64,000 nucleotides of DNA from Euryodendron excelsum (Eukaryota; Streptophyta; Magnoliopsida; Ericales; Pentaphylacaceae), in NCBI GenBank assembly GCA_033060915.1, contig CM065378.1:17476001-17540000 (forward strand), in the 5' to 3' direction. The position numbers and the translations under genes were made by a program. The notes under the pieces are model-generated. The model worked only from the letters and a program-made list of their open reading frames with translations, was not told the DNA's origin and searched no databases. Shown here piece after piece: positions 9,734-20,760 of the stretch (the first letter of the stretch is position 1; every line of letters begins with the position of its first letter).

Positions 9734-11205
9734 CATAGTTATTAGAATCTAATTGAATTAGTCGGTTCAATCAGTTGAATCAAAAATTAAATTTTGAACT
9801 GGTTCGGTTCAATTAATTTAGCAAAAATATATATGAACCAGGTGGTTGAATTGGAGCAATCGACCGGTATTTTAAAAGACTAATAAATCAATTGTATTTA
9901 GAGAACGAGACGATTTTTTAAAAAAAGTCAAAATAGCATAAATTGTGCATGATTTAAAGCTATTTATTTTTTTAGAAGCAGGTTTTTTGTGTTCTTTTAA
10001 TGAAAAATAGAATAAAAAAGTAAAGACTTTAAACTAAAACTAAACAAATAAAGAATAAAGAATAAAGAGAAAGATACAAACAAAAAAGAACAAGGCAAAT
10101 AATTCAAATACTCATTTTCTTACTTTTCATTGTTTATTCATTTTAAATTTATGTTTATACATGCTTTTAAAATTATAATTAGATATGTATTACAAAAACT
10201 ATAATTAAAATATATAATTTATAAACTAAACTAGAAATAGAAAAAATAAAGAGGAGAAAGAGGAGAATACAGGGTGAAAAGAGAAGAAAAAAAAAAAAGA
10301 TGATGCAAAAAATAATGAATCTTATTTTTCTTAATAATACATCGGGTTAATTTTAGCTAGACCCCCTTGGTTTTAAAAATAGACAGTTAGACCCTCTATA
10401 GGTTTAAAAATCAACAGCTAGACCCTCTGTAAGAATATTCCGTGAGGTATATTCTTTTTTTGACCTTGTAAAAGATATTGATACCCTTCTTATACCTTCT
10501 TACACACACACACTCTCTCTCTCTCTCACACACACACACTCCTCGTAAAAATAACAATAATACCAATAAAATATTTTACACAATCAAATTTTATTAAACA
10601 ATAATATCTTATTATTAGAAAAAAAAACAAATATCATTAAACAAAAATTACATGTTATGAAAAATACAAAAAATTCTTAAATTTTTTTTTTTAACAAAGA
10701 CACATATTAAACATTGAAATACAATAAGGAGAAAAAAAAACCCCTAATATTTTTTTTTAAAACAAAACAACAATGTAAATCCTAACATAAAAAGTAGTTT
10801 CATGCAATTATATTAATGATATAGGTGAGGAACCCACTCAAATTAGGTGGTTTCACCCAATTTATTTCTTTTTATCGACAAAAATCACCCAATTTGGGTG
10901 GGTTCCTCACCTATATAATTAATATAATTGCATTAAACTACTTTTTATGTTAAGATTTACATTGTTGTTTTGTTTTAAAAAAAATATTTAGAATTTTTTT
11001 TGTTTCCCTTGTTGTGTTTCAATGTTTAATATGTTTTTGTTAAAAAAAAATTTTAGAATCTTTTACATTTTTTTGTAATATGTAATTTTTGTTTAATGAT
11101 ATTTTTTTTTTTAATAATAAGATATTATTGTTTAATAAAATTTGATTGAGTAAATTATTTTGTTGGTATTAATTATTATTTTTACAAAAAGTGTGTGTGT
11201 GTGTT

Positions 11206-11242
<37 letters not shown>

Positions 11243-11589
11243 TAAGAAGGCATAAATGTTTTTTATATGGTCAACATGGTCAAAAAGGATAATATATCTC
11301 ACGGAATATTCTTACAAGGGGTCTAGTTGCCTATTTTTGAAACCAAGAGGGTCTAGCTATCGATATCCTAAACTACAGGGGGTCTAGCTAAAATTAACCC
11401 TAATATATATTATTGTCAGGTTTTACACTATTTCTTTTAAAAATAAAAATACTAGTGAGTATTAGATTAAAAAATATTAAATTGGAGAAAAAAATAAAAT
11501 GTTTACTTTTTATTTTTATACTTTTTTCTTATAAAATGTTTATTTTTTAGTCATAGTATGAAAGAGAGTATCATTTAACCTATTGATAA

Positions 11590-11622
<33 letters not shown>

Positions 11623-11701
11623 GTATAATTAAACTCAATTAAAACAGTAAATTATTGAATTGATATTTTAACCAATTACTAATACAGTTTTGATAACTAT
11701 G
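9734..11701. mobile_element. hAT-like non-autonomous element with perfect 8-bp TSD
   Basis: The ends are inverted repeats: CATAGTTATTAGAATC at left, and the reverse of TTTTGATAACTATG at right. The direct repeat CATAAATG stands on both sides (9726-9733 and 11702-11709), an exact 8-bp target duplication as hAT elements make. The interior has no transposase, only AT-rich sequence with a GGTTCGGTTC motif near the left end and a nested foldback. Without the foldback it is about 900 bp. Confidence 0.75.
10344..11400. mobile_element. 1.06-kb foldback element
   Basis: Two arms of roughly 500 bp are reverse complements around a short centre near 10870. The outer ends are GGGTTAATTTTAGCTAG and its exact reverse at 11384-11400. 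The arms keep matching through AAGAATATTCCGTGAG, a CT/GA microsatellite on each side (10513-10530 and 11210-11240), TTACATTGTTGTTTTG and GGTGAGGAACCCAC. Flanks TAATACATC (10335-10343) and TAATATATA (11401-11409) agree at 7 of 9 positions, suggesting a decayed 9-bp duplication and a Mutator-like origin. No coding capacity. Confidence 0.75.
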
Positions 11702-11709
11702 CATAAATG

Positions 11710-12084
11710 AAACTCAACAAAATAAAAAGGTTGCACATGAATGATATGACACTAATCAACTTCTCTTCCATATTTGTTAGCCAGGAACCAGTGGCTTGTA
11801 TTATTGCACAGTTTGAATTTTTCGATATGAGCATTGTATGTCTATAAGAAATACAAACATATATTTAATTGTATATAGTTTGACATTTTTTATATTAAAT
11901 AATAATTTAACACCAAATCATTTATATATGTGATGCAATTCTACTAGTTAAACCATTTAAAACCTGTTAAATCATTGTTCTTCATTTAATTTAATTGATG
12001 TATTTATATATAATGTATTTTTATTAGTTTCGGCGAGAGATTTATACAATGATTTTATAAGTTCAGAAAACCGAAAGAAAGTGC

Positions 12085-12149
<65 letters not shown>

Positions 12150-12613
12150 TAGGTCTCTGAAAAAGGTCAGGAGGCTGTGGTGACCGCCAAAAGAATGATT
12201 AATGGGGACCCAAAGTGACAACAAAGTCGTGAAGCCTCATCCGGTATATGACAGAATGAATAAAAATAAGCGGAATCTCCTGTACAATGAATTTCGGTAC
12301 AATAAATTTGGTACATGGAGAAAGGAGAAAAGGGGAAAAAAAATTTTTGTTACTTTTTTTTTTGTTTAATTTTATAAAAAAAATGAAGAGTAACAAAGAG
12401 ATAGATTAATTTAATTTTTTATTTTATTTTTGCTCTCTGCCCCTTTCTCACCCCTCCCCCTAAGTTTAAAACAAAATGCCGAAATATGCCTAGATTTATG
12501 GTACAATATTAATAACTATGGTTACAGTTTTGATCCTACTTTATGTTTTTGTTTTTTAAAATTCAATGATAATATGTGTAGCGAATTAGTTTTGAAAACT
12601 GTTATCGCTGAAG
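11710..12613. other. AT-rich interval, no gene seen
   Basis: It contains the (AT)n(AG)n microsatellite at 12088-12143. The minus-strand frame at 12199-12396 and plus frame at 12430-12651 are short, low in complexity and match nothing recognised. Confidence 0.4.
12088..12143. repeat. (AT)n(AG)n compound microsatellite
   Basis: An AT run directly followed by an AG run, as at 6981-7052. Confidence 0.9.
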
Positions 12614-13078
12614 CTGTGTTTGGTAAATTTGTTCCAGAACTTATTTTTTGAGAATTTTTTTAAAAGATATTTTTTAAGTTTTTGAAACAGTTTTTATATA
12701 GAAAAAAAAATGAAATTGATGGTGTTTTCGATGATCCTATTTTTTAGGAGAATATGAAAAACGAAAGCTCCCATTTTATTTTTTTTTGTTTCCATTTGGT
12801 TGCAGGTTGCAGTTTCGGTTTCTATTTTTTATTTTTCGTTTTTTGAAATTATGAAGAAATCGGGTATTCGAAATTTTTTTTCAAAAACACCACGGTTTTA
12901 AGAATCACTAAAAAGATATTTTCCAAATTTTGGGGACCATTTTTATTTTCAAATGAAACGATAGTATTTTTTATGGTTTTATTTTTTTTCTTTCTGAGAG
13001 CAAGAAAAATGAGATATTCATAAATTTTTTATTTTCAAGAACATGAAAAACAAAAACTGAACCAAAACCAAATAGATA
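12614..13078. repeat. MITE-like element with TGTTTGGT ends
   Basis: The left end TGTTTGGTAAATTTGTTC and the reverse of the right end (CTATTTGGTTTTGGTTC) form imperfect inverted repeats. The interior is poly-A/T rich and carries AAAAACGAAA motifs on both strands. It resembles the 7617 MITE at its termini only. Confidence 0.45.
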
Positions 13079-13228
13079 AAATTTATAACAAAATTATGTG
13101 ACAGTGTCATTATTGTAATTAAGAGCTATCATGATGGCTGGTTTCTTTTAAAGTGAATAGTTCTTGTTCAACCACATTATTTTAGTGATAAATTATGTAT
13201 AAATTTTCTGTTTATATAGCATTACCCT
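13079..13228. repeat. M1 MITE copy, partial
   Basis: AAATTATGTGACAGTGTCATTA, ATCATGATGGC and the inverted half ATAAATTATGTATAAATTTTC match the M1 family. It lies just upstream of the second MYB copy. Confidence 0.5.
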
Positions 13229-13540
13229 TGTAAATACTTTAATCCCGACTTAGATAACCTACCTTTGCCCAAATCGGGGAGGCGATTAGTATAGTCGCAC
13301 ACGACCTAGCCAGATAGCCCTGACCGTTAAATCACAAAAAAAAAACCTTTGTTTACACATATGAAATAACATACGCCCTAAGGAGCATGTTAGTATTTGC
13401 CTATACATAATGAAAAATGTTATATATAGTCTATTTTCTCACCTTCTAAATATAAGTAGATGGGTCTCACACAAATTTATTAATGTGAGACTTATAGTCA
13501 TGTGTCTAGAGTAAAAAAAATAAATTGAGACAGCATTACT

Positions 13541-13735
13541 CATATATAATTGGACACAACATGTGACTTTAGCAGCACTGCTGGTCATGTCTCTCTCTCT
13601 CTGTCTCTGTAGTAGAGCTGCCAGCTCTGCCGGAAGACTACTGGGTCGAACCAACAATGAGATAAAAAACTACTAAAATATCCATCTAAGCAGAAGACTA
13701 GAAAACGCAGGAAATGTTCCAACTAACTGATGCTT
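13541..13735 (+). pseudogene. Second MYB copy, reduced to promoter/leader plus an exon-2 fragment
   Basis: 13541-13605 matches the MYB TATA/5' leader (ATATATAATTGGACA, CAACATGTG, then CT repeats). 13609-13622 matches the distal intron (GTAGTAGAGCTGCC), and 13627-13727 matches exon 2 from the R3 helix onward, coding AGRLLGRTNNEIKNY and then a stop in place of W108. After LENAGNVPTN it meets a TGA. Exon 1, most of the intron and the first half of exon 2 are deleted. It cannot encode a MYB and marks a former tandem duplicate. Confidence 0.85.
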
Positions 13736-14019
13736 CTAAAAAGAGAAAAGAAAAAAAATCTTATGTTTGGTTTTTTCGAACGAACTAGACTATATCTAAC
13801 TAATAAAAGTAAATAAAATTGATTAAAAATTTATAAAGAAAAACACTCATGATCAATTGATCTGATTAATCAAGTGTCTCGGAATCTCAATGAAAGTTTT
13901 ATATAACTCAAATCCCTCGACTACGTCGTGAATCTCGAATTCGGAAAATTTAGCTTTGCAACCAATACTTCCCTCAATCTGCAACCAATACTTCCCTCAA
14001 TCTTCAACCTCTAGAATTT
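13736..14019. other. Interval after the MYB fragment
   Basis: AT-rich sequence with a direct duplication (GCAACCAATACTTCCCTCAATC at about 13957 and 13981). Nothing coding is seen. Confidence 0.4.
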
Positions 14020-14165
14020 AGCAGTGAGCAGAACTGTTTAGTAAAATTTTTGTTTTTTTTTGTTTTGTTTCACAAAACATGTTTGGTAATGATTTATTTT
14101 GTTTTGTTTTTTTAAAACTAAAAACAAAAAATAAAAACTTGGACAAATTTAAAAAAAGGAAAAGT

Positions 14166-14302
14166 TTAAACATAGTCGCAGGTGGCCGTCAAGCGCCACC
14201 TGATAGCCACCACTTCAGTTGGGTCTCACCTGTAGCAAGTCGGACCTAACTAATGTGGTGGTCATTAGGTGATGCCTAATGGCCACCCGCGACTGTATTT
14301 AG
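14166..14302. repeat. Short MITE with long inverted ends (GTCGCAGGTGGCC)
   Basis: Left end TTAAACATAGTCGCAGGTGG and the reverse of the right end (CTAAATACAGTCGCGGGTGG) match over about 45 bp, so the 137-bp element is almost entirely a hairpin. It is absent from block A. Confidence 0.65.
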
Positions 14303-14640
14303 CATTTTCGTTTGAAAAAACCTAATTAGTTTTTTGGTTTATAAGTTAAAAAAATTAAATGAAAAAAGTTTGAAATAAACTCTACCAAACAAATAGTTTT
14401 TAGCAAATTTTAGCTGATGACCTAGTCACCTTCTCACCTGTAGCAAGTCTAACTAATGTGGTGGTCATCAGGTGACGCCTAATGGCCACCCGCGACTGTA
14501 TTTAGCATTTTCGTTTGAAAAAACCTAATTAGTTTTTTGGTTTATAAGTTAAAAAAATTAAATGAAAAAAGTTTGAAATAAACTCTACCAAACAAATAGT
14601 TTAGCTTAGCTGATGACTCTTGTCACCCTGTCAAGGTTTC
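14224..14640. repeat. About 208-bp direct tandem duplication
   Basis: TCTCACCTGTAGCAAGT at 14224 and again at 14432 each start a copy running through GCCACCCGCGACTGTATTTA, TCGTTTGAAAAAACC and CTCTACCAAACAAATAG. The copies contain half of the GTCGC MITE and part of the TGTTTGGTA MITE, so the duplication happened after both insertions. Confidence 0.8.
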
Positions 14641-15464
14641 GACAATTAAAGAAAAATGCTATTTTTTTTGAAAAATTATATAAAAAATTTTATCAAAATG
14701 ATGTGACAGTGACATTGTTCTAATTAAGATCCATTATCATGAATTTTTTTTGTTAATCAGGTGTCCAGACCAACTTATGCATACTTCGATTAATCTTAAA
14801 ATATATATAGTCTTTCATCTAACACAAATCAAATAATTATCAAGTTAAATATTTTGAAAAGACCTCTTGCACTTGACAATAGTTTCGCCCGACCTCCCTT
14901 TAAGAAGTTTTGAGTTTACCATAAATATTTACTTTAAAATGAATTACCATTATTCAGATACATTATTCTTATGATGAATTTTTTTCGTTTGTATAAAATT
15001 ATCCACAGTAAAATTATCTCCATCATAATTATTTCCGCAGCAGACTCGCGGATCATGGTACCACACCATTTTTTTTTTGGTTTTTCATGTATCGAATTGA
15101 GTACCACACCAATCATGGTCCGTCCTAAGTGGATTCTCCTTGAACAGTCACGTCAACGTACACTGCTTGACCCTACAATAATTTCAAGTAGGGAAATTGT
15201 AGAGTGGTCTTTTTTGGTTTTTTTTCGTACATCGAAATAAGTAGAGTGCTCCTTTTAAGCTGCTCAATTAATCCTTTTCATTTTAATTATGACAGACTTG
15301 CCTCTTAATTTTGTGAATGATAACGTGAAACAAATAAAAAAATTTATATAAAATAATATATTTTAATAAAAAAATTTTATTTTCTAACAAAACACTTATT
15401 ATAATAACCGTCTGCATATTTTTATTTTTTTTTCACGTAGTGATTTCTATTTTTTCTCCACATT

Positions 15465-16519
15465 CAGTAGCGGCTTTAGAAATTTTTCTTATTGGTGTCA
15501 TGCAAAAATTTAAACACAAATTCTAAAATGAGAGAGAAAGAAAATAATATAGTGATGCTAATGTTTTTAACCCAAAAAAAATCATGTAAATAAATGTACC
15601 ATTACAGTTGTCCTCGTTGCATAATGACTTTATTATCAATATTATCAAATACATTCTTCTCAATATATGTCACTAAACAATCGTTTATTTATTGATCCCT
15701 TATTCGCTTACGCAATCTGTTTTTTAAAAATTTTATTGTTGAAAAAGCTCTTTTTATTGTTACAGTCAGAACTAGTAAGATCAATGCTAATTTTATAAAC
15801 AAATAGACTAATAGATATACAATATCTTTCTTCGTTTTTACTAACTTTTTAACAAGATCATCAATTTTTTATAATTTTACAAACTCCCTGCTGGAGTACA
15901 TATCAATAATATAATTCTGAAATTAATTCTCAATAATGATCAAGTCTACCGTAGCAAATCAGATGGATAAAAGCATATTATAAAAATAATGATAAAAAAT
16001 AGAATATCTATAATTAATAAATGCAAAGAGATTGGATCACACAATACTTAAATATATATAGCATTCTAAAGTAAACTAACATTAAAAAGAATTACAGAAG
16101 CAATACAATACCCACGTGAATGGAACAAAAAGTTACAAACACATTTCTTCCTATAGTTATTACAATGATGAATAGCCAACGGTGGGACCTCCAATATTTA
16201 AACAATAATAGCAACAAGAAGATGAAGAAGAAAAGTGGAAAGCACGGCATTTTGTGATTGCAGCCGTGGAACAACGCGAACGACTGGCTGGAGACCGAGG
16301 AGAGCAGCATGCGGCAACGGAGTAGTTTTTCACTCTCTCTTGGGGTACAGAAAAGTCGTTTTGGATATAAAGTCTGTGCGGATGGATCAAATATATTTTT
16401 TTTATGGGGTTAATTTCTTGTTTTTTTTAAATATATAAAACTAAAAAAAAAATTTAAAAATTTCTCAGAGGTTGATGGGATCAACTGATCCCATTAGCAT
16501 GTATGTGCCACCGCCCCTG
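15465..16519 (-). mobile_element. hAT transposon relic with TTF/ZMYM1-type transposase end
   Basis: Ends CAGTAGCGGCTTTAG and the reverse of the right end (CAGGGGCGGTGGCAC) are the well-known CAGTGGCGGAGCC-type hAT termini. Flanks TCCACATT (15457-15464) and TCCACACT (16520-16527) agree at 7 of 8 positions, a hAT-length target duplication. The minus strand keeps the C-terminal part of the transposase. Most of the coding region is deleted. It sits in the flank of the decayed MYB copies. Confidence 0.8.
15602..15960 (-). pseudogene. hAT transposase C-terminal fragment (TTF-type/ZMYM1-like)
   Basis: The reverse-strand translation gives RAFSTIKFLKNRLRK, then INDCLVTYIEK and a terminal MQRGQL before the stop at 15604-15602. 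This is the hAT dimerisation segment of plant 'zinc finger MYM-type protein 1-like' transposases, in which the conserved tryptophan of DQW is here a stop codon (DQ*IND). Upstream, VKKLVKTKKDIVY and LILLVLTVTIKRAF also fit. The catalytic DDE region is not present. A dead fragment. Confidence 0.8.
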
Positions 16520-16527
16520 TCCACACT

Positions 16528-17094
16528 TGCATAAATTGATTTCATTCATATGATAATCCCTATTTATTTTTCACACTTATTCAAATTAATCTCACCCAGC
16601 ACCCTTCTAGTATATGTATATATACAAGCACAATATATATACATAATACACACTGTATATATGCGAGTCCTATGTACAAATTCCATATGGAGGATACTTG
16701 AGATTTAGGATAGCTTTGGGCATGCAAACCTATTTAGAGCTAGGAGAGTTGTACGACAGATTGTTATGCCTGGCATCTTATAACAAAACTACCTACGTGA
16801 TATTGTGACAGATGAATATAGGATTCATTTTTCCATCACTGAGTTTTACTATACATACTTATCCAGTTTTTCTTCAGTACAGTCACAGGCATTTGGTTAG
16901 TAGATTAAGAAAAAAATGGAATTAAGTTTGTAGATCATATTATTTCAAATACTTGAAAATAAAAATAGTGGTAGGCCATAATATTGAACTAACATTCACA
17001 TGCACAAATTTTGATGTCCACATTACTCTTTTGTACATAGATCCTGGAAAATTTCACTTGAACAATTTTTATATTTTTCATTTTGCTATTTTCT
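16528..17094. other. Interval without a recognised gene
   Basis: 16620-16690 weakly matches 9340-9400 (ACACACTGTATATATGCGAG against ACACACAGTATATATACGAA), possibly the far end of the duplicated MYB unit. The overlapping frames at 16953-17231 on both strands are unremarkable. Confidence 0.35.
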
Positions 17095-17170
17095 TTATGC
17101 TTCAAGTAAGAGAGCAGTATCATTTGATAAAAAGAATGAGCATTCAGATCTTTTATACATATATACCTTT
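17095..17170. repeat. Copy of the MYB 3' flank
   Basis: TTCAAGTAAGAGAGCAGTAT and the following CATTTGATAAAA-GAATGAG-ATTCA match 6065-6115, downstream of the intact MYB gene. With the promoter copy at 19390-19660 this suggests a further broken MYB unit. Confidence 0.75.
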
Positions 17171-17334
17171 CTTTGTGTGTGTATTTATAGCAGTGAATAC
17201 AGCAGAAATCATACCCTAACTTTTCGATCAAACGATTGAGGCTCCATCATTTTAATTTAATCTCTTTTTTTTTTTTGTCAACTTAACTCCTTATTTGTGC
17301 ACACAATGCATACCAAGAGACCACAACTATAAAA

Positions 17335-17582
17335 ATGCTATTATTTTAAAAAATTTACATAGAAATCTTCACCAAAATGATGTGGCAGTAGCATTCCTTA
17401 ATTAAGAATCATCATGATAAGTATTTTGTTTTAAAATAAATAACTTTTATCCAACCACATCATTATGGTGATAGGTGATGTATGCATTTTTTTGTTTGTA
17501 TGGTATTACCCTTATAATAATGTCACTGTTACATCATTTTGATGAGATTTTTGTACAAAGTTTCTAGAAGAATGGCATATTC
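17335..17582. repeat. M1 MITE, most complete copy
   Basis: Left half AATGCTATTATTTTAAAAAA ... ATGATGTGGCAGTAGCATT; right half AATGTCACTGTTACATCATT ... TTCTAGAAGAATGGCAT. The halves are reverse complements at their outer parts, giving inverted ends of about 60 bp around a centre of about 125 bp. Confidence 0.65.
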
Positions 17583-18472
17583 CTATTGCTTAAGGTTTGA
17601 GTGGTTAAAATAAAAGAAATAAGGTTTTAGTGGAGTGTTGGAGATGGTGGCAGTGTGCAGTGAAACTCTATTTCTTGTTGTCACCGCCACGATCTCCTCT
17701 CCCTCCACCGCGCACCTCCACCATATTTGCTGAGTAAAATGTATTTTAAGTATTCTTTGATTTTTGAGATTTTAATTAAGTTGGATCTGTGTTAAATTTG
17801 TATTTTGGACAGTTAGTCTGTAATATTAGTAAATTCGGACCTATTTGGGTTCCTCTCTCTATTAGTAACATTTACTATTTTGGTCAATAAAATAATTTTT
17901 TCTATAATTGAAGGGTATTTTAAGTATAAATTAAAATTCCGTCTACTTTTTCTTATAAAAGGCAAACAGAAGAATAACATAGGAATTAATTACAAAAGTA
18001 AAGGGTGTAATTGTAACATTTTATCGATGAAGGGGTAAAGTGAAAAATTGCAATAGTTGAGGCAGTCTTGATCTAATTAACCACTATAGTTATTAGAAAA
18101 CTTTCTTCGAAAGGGAAATTCGCTTTCTCAGAAACTCGCTTTCAGAGTGGAGACGAAAGTCTTATGAAATTTTTAGGAAATGATTACGCAATCTTTCCAA
18201 AACTCTAATATAATTTAACAAAACTTGTCAGAAATTGTTAAAAAAATATCATAAAAAACTTTCTAAAAACTCGTTTCTTATTATTTCTAGTGATTTTCAT
18301 GCTCTCAAATCTTATTATTTAATAATACAATATGAATATTTTTAAATAAAAGTGCACATAAATGATGTATTATTAGTAGTTTACCTATCATAATAGTTTT
18401 TTTTAAATATTTTATATTGCTTTTTTTTGGATTTTTTAATATATCTTTTTATACTTGATTTATTCAAATTTT
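17583..18472. other. Interval without a recognised gene
   Basis: 17640-17710 is a less AT-rich island (GATGGTGGCAGTG, CCGCCACGATCTCC, CACCTCCACCAT) in an otherwise AT-rich, poly-T rich interval. No frame or element ends were found. Confidence 0.35.
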
Positions 18473-19210
18473 GAGTAAACAATCATTTTGTCACTCCAAA
18501 TTTGTTTCAAATTTTAGTGTCATCCCTTAACTTTAATTTCTTTTATTTAAGCCATTTAAATTTTAAAATAAGGTCAATGTGGTCCAACATTTTGAAATAA
18601 ATTAAAAAATTTAAAGATTAATTACACTTTGACCTTCTCAATTATGATTAAGTTTTACTTTACCCGTTAAATTAAAAATTGTTACTTTTTTTCTCCATTT
18701 GTATTAACACTAATGGTAAAAAAAAAAATTATAGCATTTATAATCTGATTAAATAGAAGACTTTTTGCCTTTGATTAATAAATGTTGAGTTTCAAAATTC
18801 TCTTTGATATTATTGGGGCAAAAAATTACTGGTCCACGAAAGTAAGATTTTATAAATTATTTTAATATTTTCGTAAGTATTTTGAGATGGTTTATATCAT
18901 TTCATAGCTATGAAACTATTTTTTTCTCGTTGCCTCAGAGATTAATATAGAATTTTGACCAAATAAATTCATAATTTTAAATTTTATAATGGTGAAAATG
19001 TAACTATTTTTAGTTCAATGAGTAAAGTGACATTAAGTTATAGTTTAGAGAGCTAAAGTATAACTAATCTATAATTTCCTTACTTGTTTTGATAAGTTGA
19101 ACCACATTGATTTTTTTTTAGATTTGAAAAACTTAAATAAAAGAAATCAAAATAGAGATATGACATTGAAGTTTAAAGCAAAGTTGGAGAAAAAAAATAA
19201 TTGTTTACCC
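18473..19210. mobile_element. 738-bp foldback element
   Basis: Left arm GAGTAAACAATCATTTTG and the reverse of the right end (GGGTAAACAATTATTTT) start arms that stay alignable for about 300 bp, through TTTAATTTCTTTTATTTAAG and TCAATGTGGTYCAAC. Flanks TCAAATTTT and TTTAATTTT agree at 7 of 9 positions. No coding potential. Similar in design to the 10344 foldback but unrelated in sequence. Confidence 0.6.
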
Positions 19211-19389
19211 TTTAATTTTACACTACTTAGCATTTCTAATTGTCCATCATTTTTTTAGATCACGTTTTACGCCTCTATTTCTTATATTGTTTGTCGCTTC
19301 CGCTCCCTTTCTAATAATTATACTCCAAACACACTAAATAATTTTTTTTGTATTTTGCGAGATTGTGCACGTAGCTGAATTTATTCAGT

Positions 19390-19665
19390 CGTACATAATA
19401 GTATAAGAATTCTTCATTGCAATATATGAAATAGTATTAGAATTCTTTATTGCCAATATATGAGTGCCTTATTAAGGGGCACATTCTAAGTATGTATAAT
19501 TGGATTGTACAAAACATGGGTCCACATTTTTTTCACTATTTTCTTTGTTGTACAATTTCGTTCATGACTAACATATGTCGTAAGGCACGTGTTACTAATT
19601 TGTCCATCTATAACAGGACACAGCATGTGCATTAAGCAGTGCTACTGATCATCTCTCTCTCGGAA
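19390..19665 (+). pseudogene. Third MYB copy: promoter and 5' leader only
   Basis: The order of blocks equals 4090-4400 upstream of the intact MYB: AGAATTCTTCATTGCA, TTAAGGGGC, TTTTTTCACTATTT, CAATTTYGTTCATGACT, the AACAGGACA TATA context and AGCATGTGCATTAAGCAG, ending in a short CT run at 19658. Right after this, where the coding exon should start, sequence becomes unrelated (CGGAATCATAAC). Both exons are lost. Confidence 0.85.
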
Positions 19666-19789
19666 TCATAACATATTAAAATAAAATATTAAATGTAAAA
19701 TCAATGACTAACTAAGATACAAAGCTATAAAAATTATTAATTCTAATTAAAGCAAGTTTTTTTTACTACTGAGGTTCGGAGGATGAATC

Positions 19790-20212
19790 AAAACCCAACT
19801 TATTTATAACGAGGTTGGGAGATGCCATACCCAACCTTGTAGACGTGTTAACAGGTTGGTTCAGGTCAAGTTAAAAAGAATCTGTCACCCAATCCGATTA
19901 TATTGGATTGAAATTTTTTAGAACCGATTTCGATCTAATAGGTGATTGGATTGATTTGGTTCAAGTTGGGATCAAGTCGGGTCGAGTTGTGTAAAAAAAA
20001 TATGTTTTAGTGTAGAAAAAATGCTGGTTCAGATCGAGTTGGCCAAGTCAAATTAGAGAAATAAAGACCCATCACTCTAATTAAAAATAGACAAATTGAT
20101 CGAAATTCACCCGTCATCCACCCACATAGTGATCGGGTTGGGTTGGTTTGGGGTCGGGTGTGGTCGGGTAAGTTGGGCAATTTTTTGAACAGTCCTACTA
20201 CCTTCCAACTTA
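19790..20212. repeat. Possible hAT-type MITE
   Basis: Repeated GGGTTGGGT, GGTCGGGTNNGGTCGGG and their partial inversions CCCAACYT occur at both ends of this interval, as in many plant hAT-derived MITEs. I could not fix exact ends or a TSD. Confidence 0.35.
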
Positions 20213-20494
20213 ATTGTCTAACTGTGACCCCAAAATAATATTATGAAGTCCGAAAAATTATTTAATGTTTATCACAAGACTTTGCATCACCCGAGACAAT
20301 ACACGTGGTTATTGTCCCTAACTATGTGTGATTCCCACATATATATACATTGTGTTTAGTAAAATAATGCCACATGGTGTTGCAAACGTACTAAATAACT
20401 TCTTATAAATTTCGACCCATTAGTGATGTGAAAATGGAGGTTGACGTGACAGACCGAATTCTACAATGAGATTAACCCTTGCAGCGTAAATGGT
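20213..20494. other. Interval without a recognised gene
   Basis: Unremarkable AT-rich sequence with CACCCGAGACAATACACG. No open frame or element end. Confidence 0.35.
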
Positions 20495-20760
20495 CACTAC
20501 AAGAAATTGCAGAATTTGCTACAAAAATTTTAGCTACGAGCATGAATTCAGGTCAGGCTATTCAGGGATGACACTACTGTTGTGTAAAACGTTGGTGGCA
20601 ATTACTGTAGTGCGAAATTTTCGTGTTGGTGCCAAAAGATTTTACTACAAAACACCGGATACGGTTAGATCTAATTCTAGCACAACCGATTCCTCTTCTG
20701 CCTTTTTACTCTCTCCTGCTCGTACATTAACTATATCTTATATGTAGTATTCCCCTCGTT
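20495..20760. mobile_element. CACTA-type terminal sequence
   Basis: CACTACAAGAAATTGCAG is a standard CACTA (En/Spm) end, followed by subterminal TGCTACAAAAATTTTAGC. An inverted partner GCAATTACTGTAGTG ends at about 20612, so 20495-20612 could be a tiny CACTA MITE. No 3-bp TSD is clear and no far end was found, so it may equally be a truncated end. The 85-codon frame over it is incidental. Confidence 0.5.

Larger units (their letters stand above)
14020..15290. repeat. Flanking block B, copy of 7600-8900
   Basis: Collinear with block A through the TGTTTGGTA MITE, the CACCCTGTCAAGG segment, an M1 copy (14655-15003, itself split by about 180 bp of other sequence) and the segment TGATTCTCCTTGAACAGT to AATTTCAAGTAGGG. 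It lacks the 560-bp insertion of block A but has its own insertions near 14166 and 14745-14930. Confidence 0.75.
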
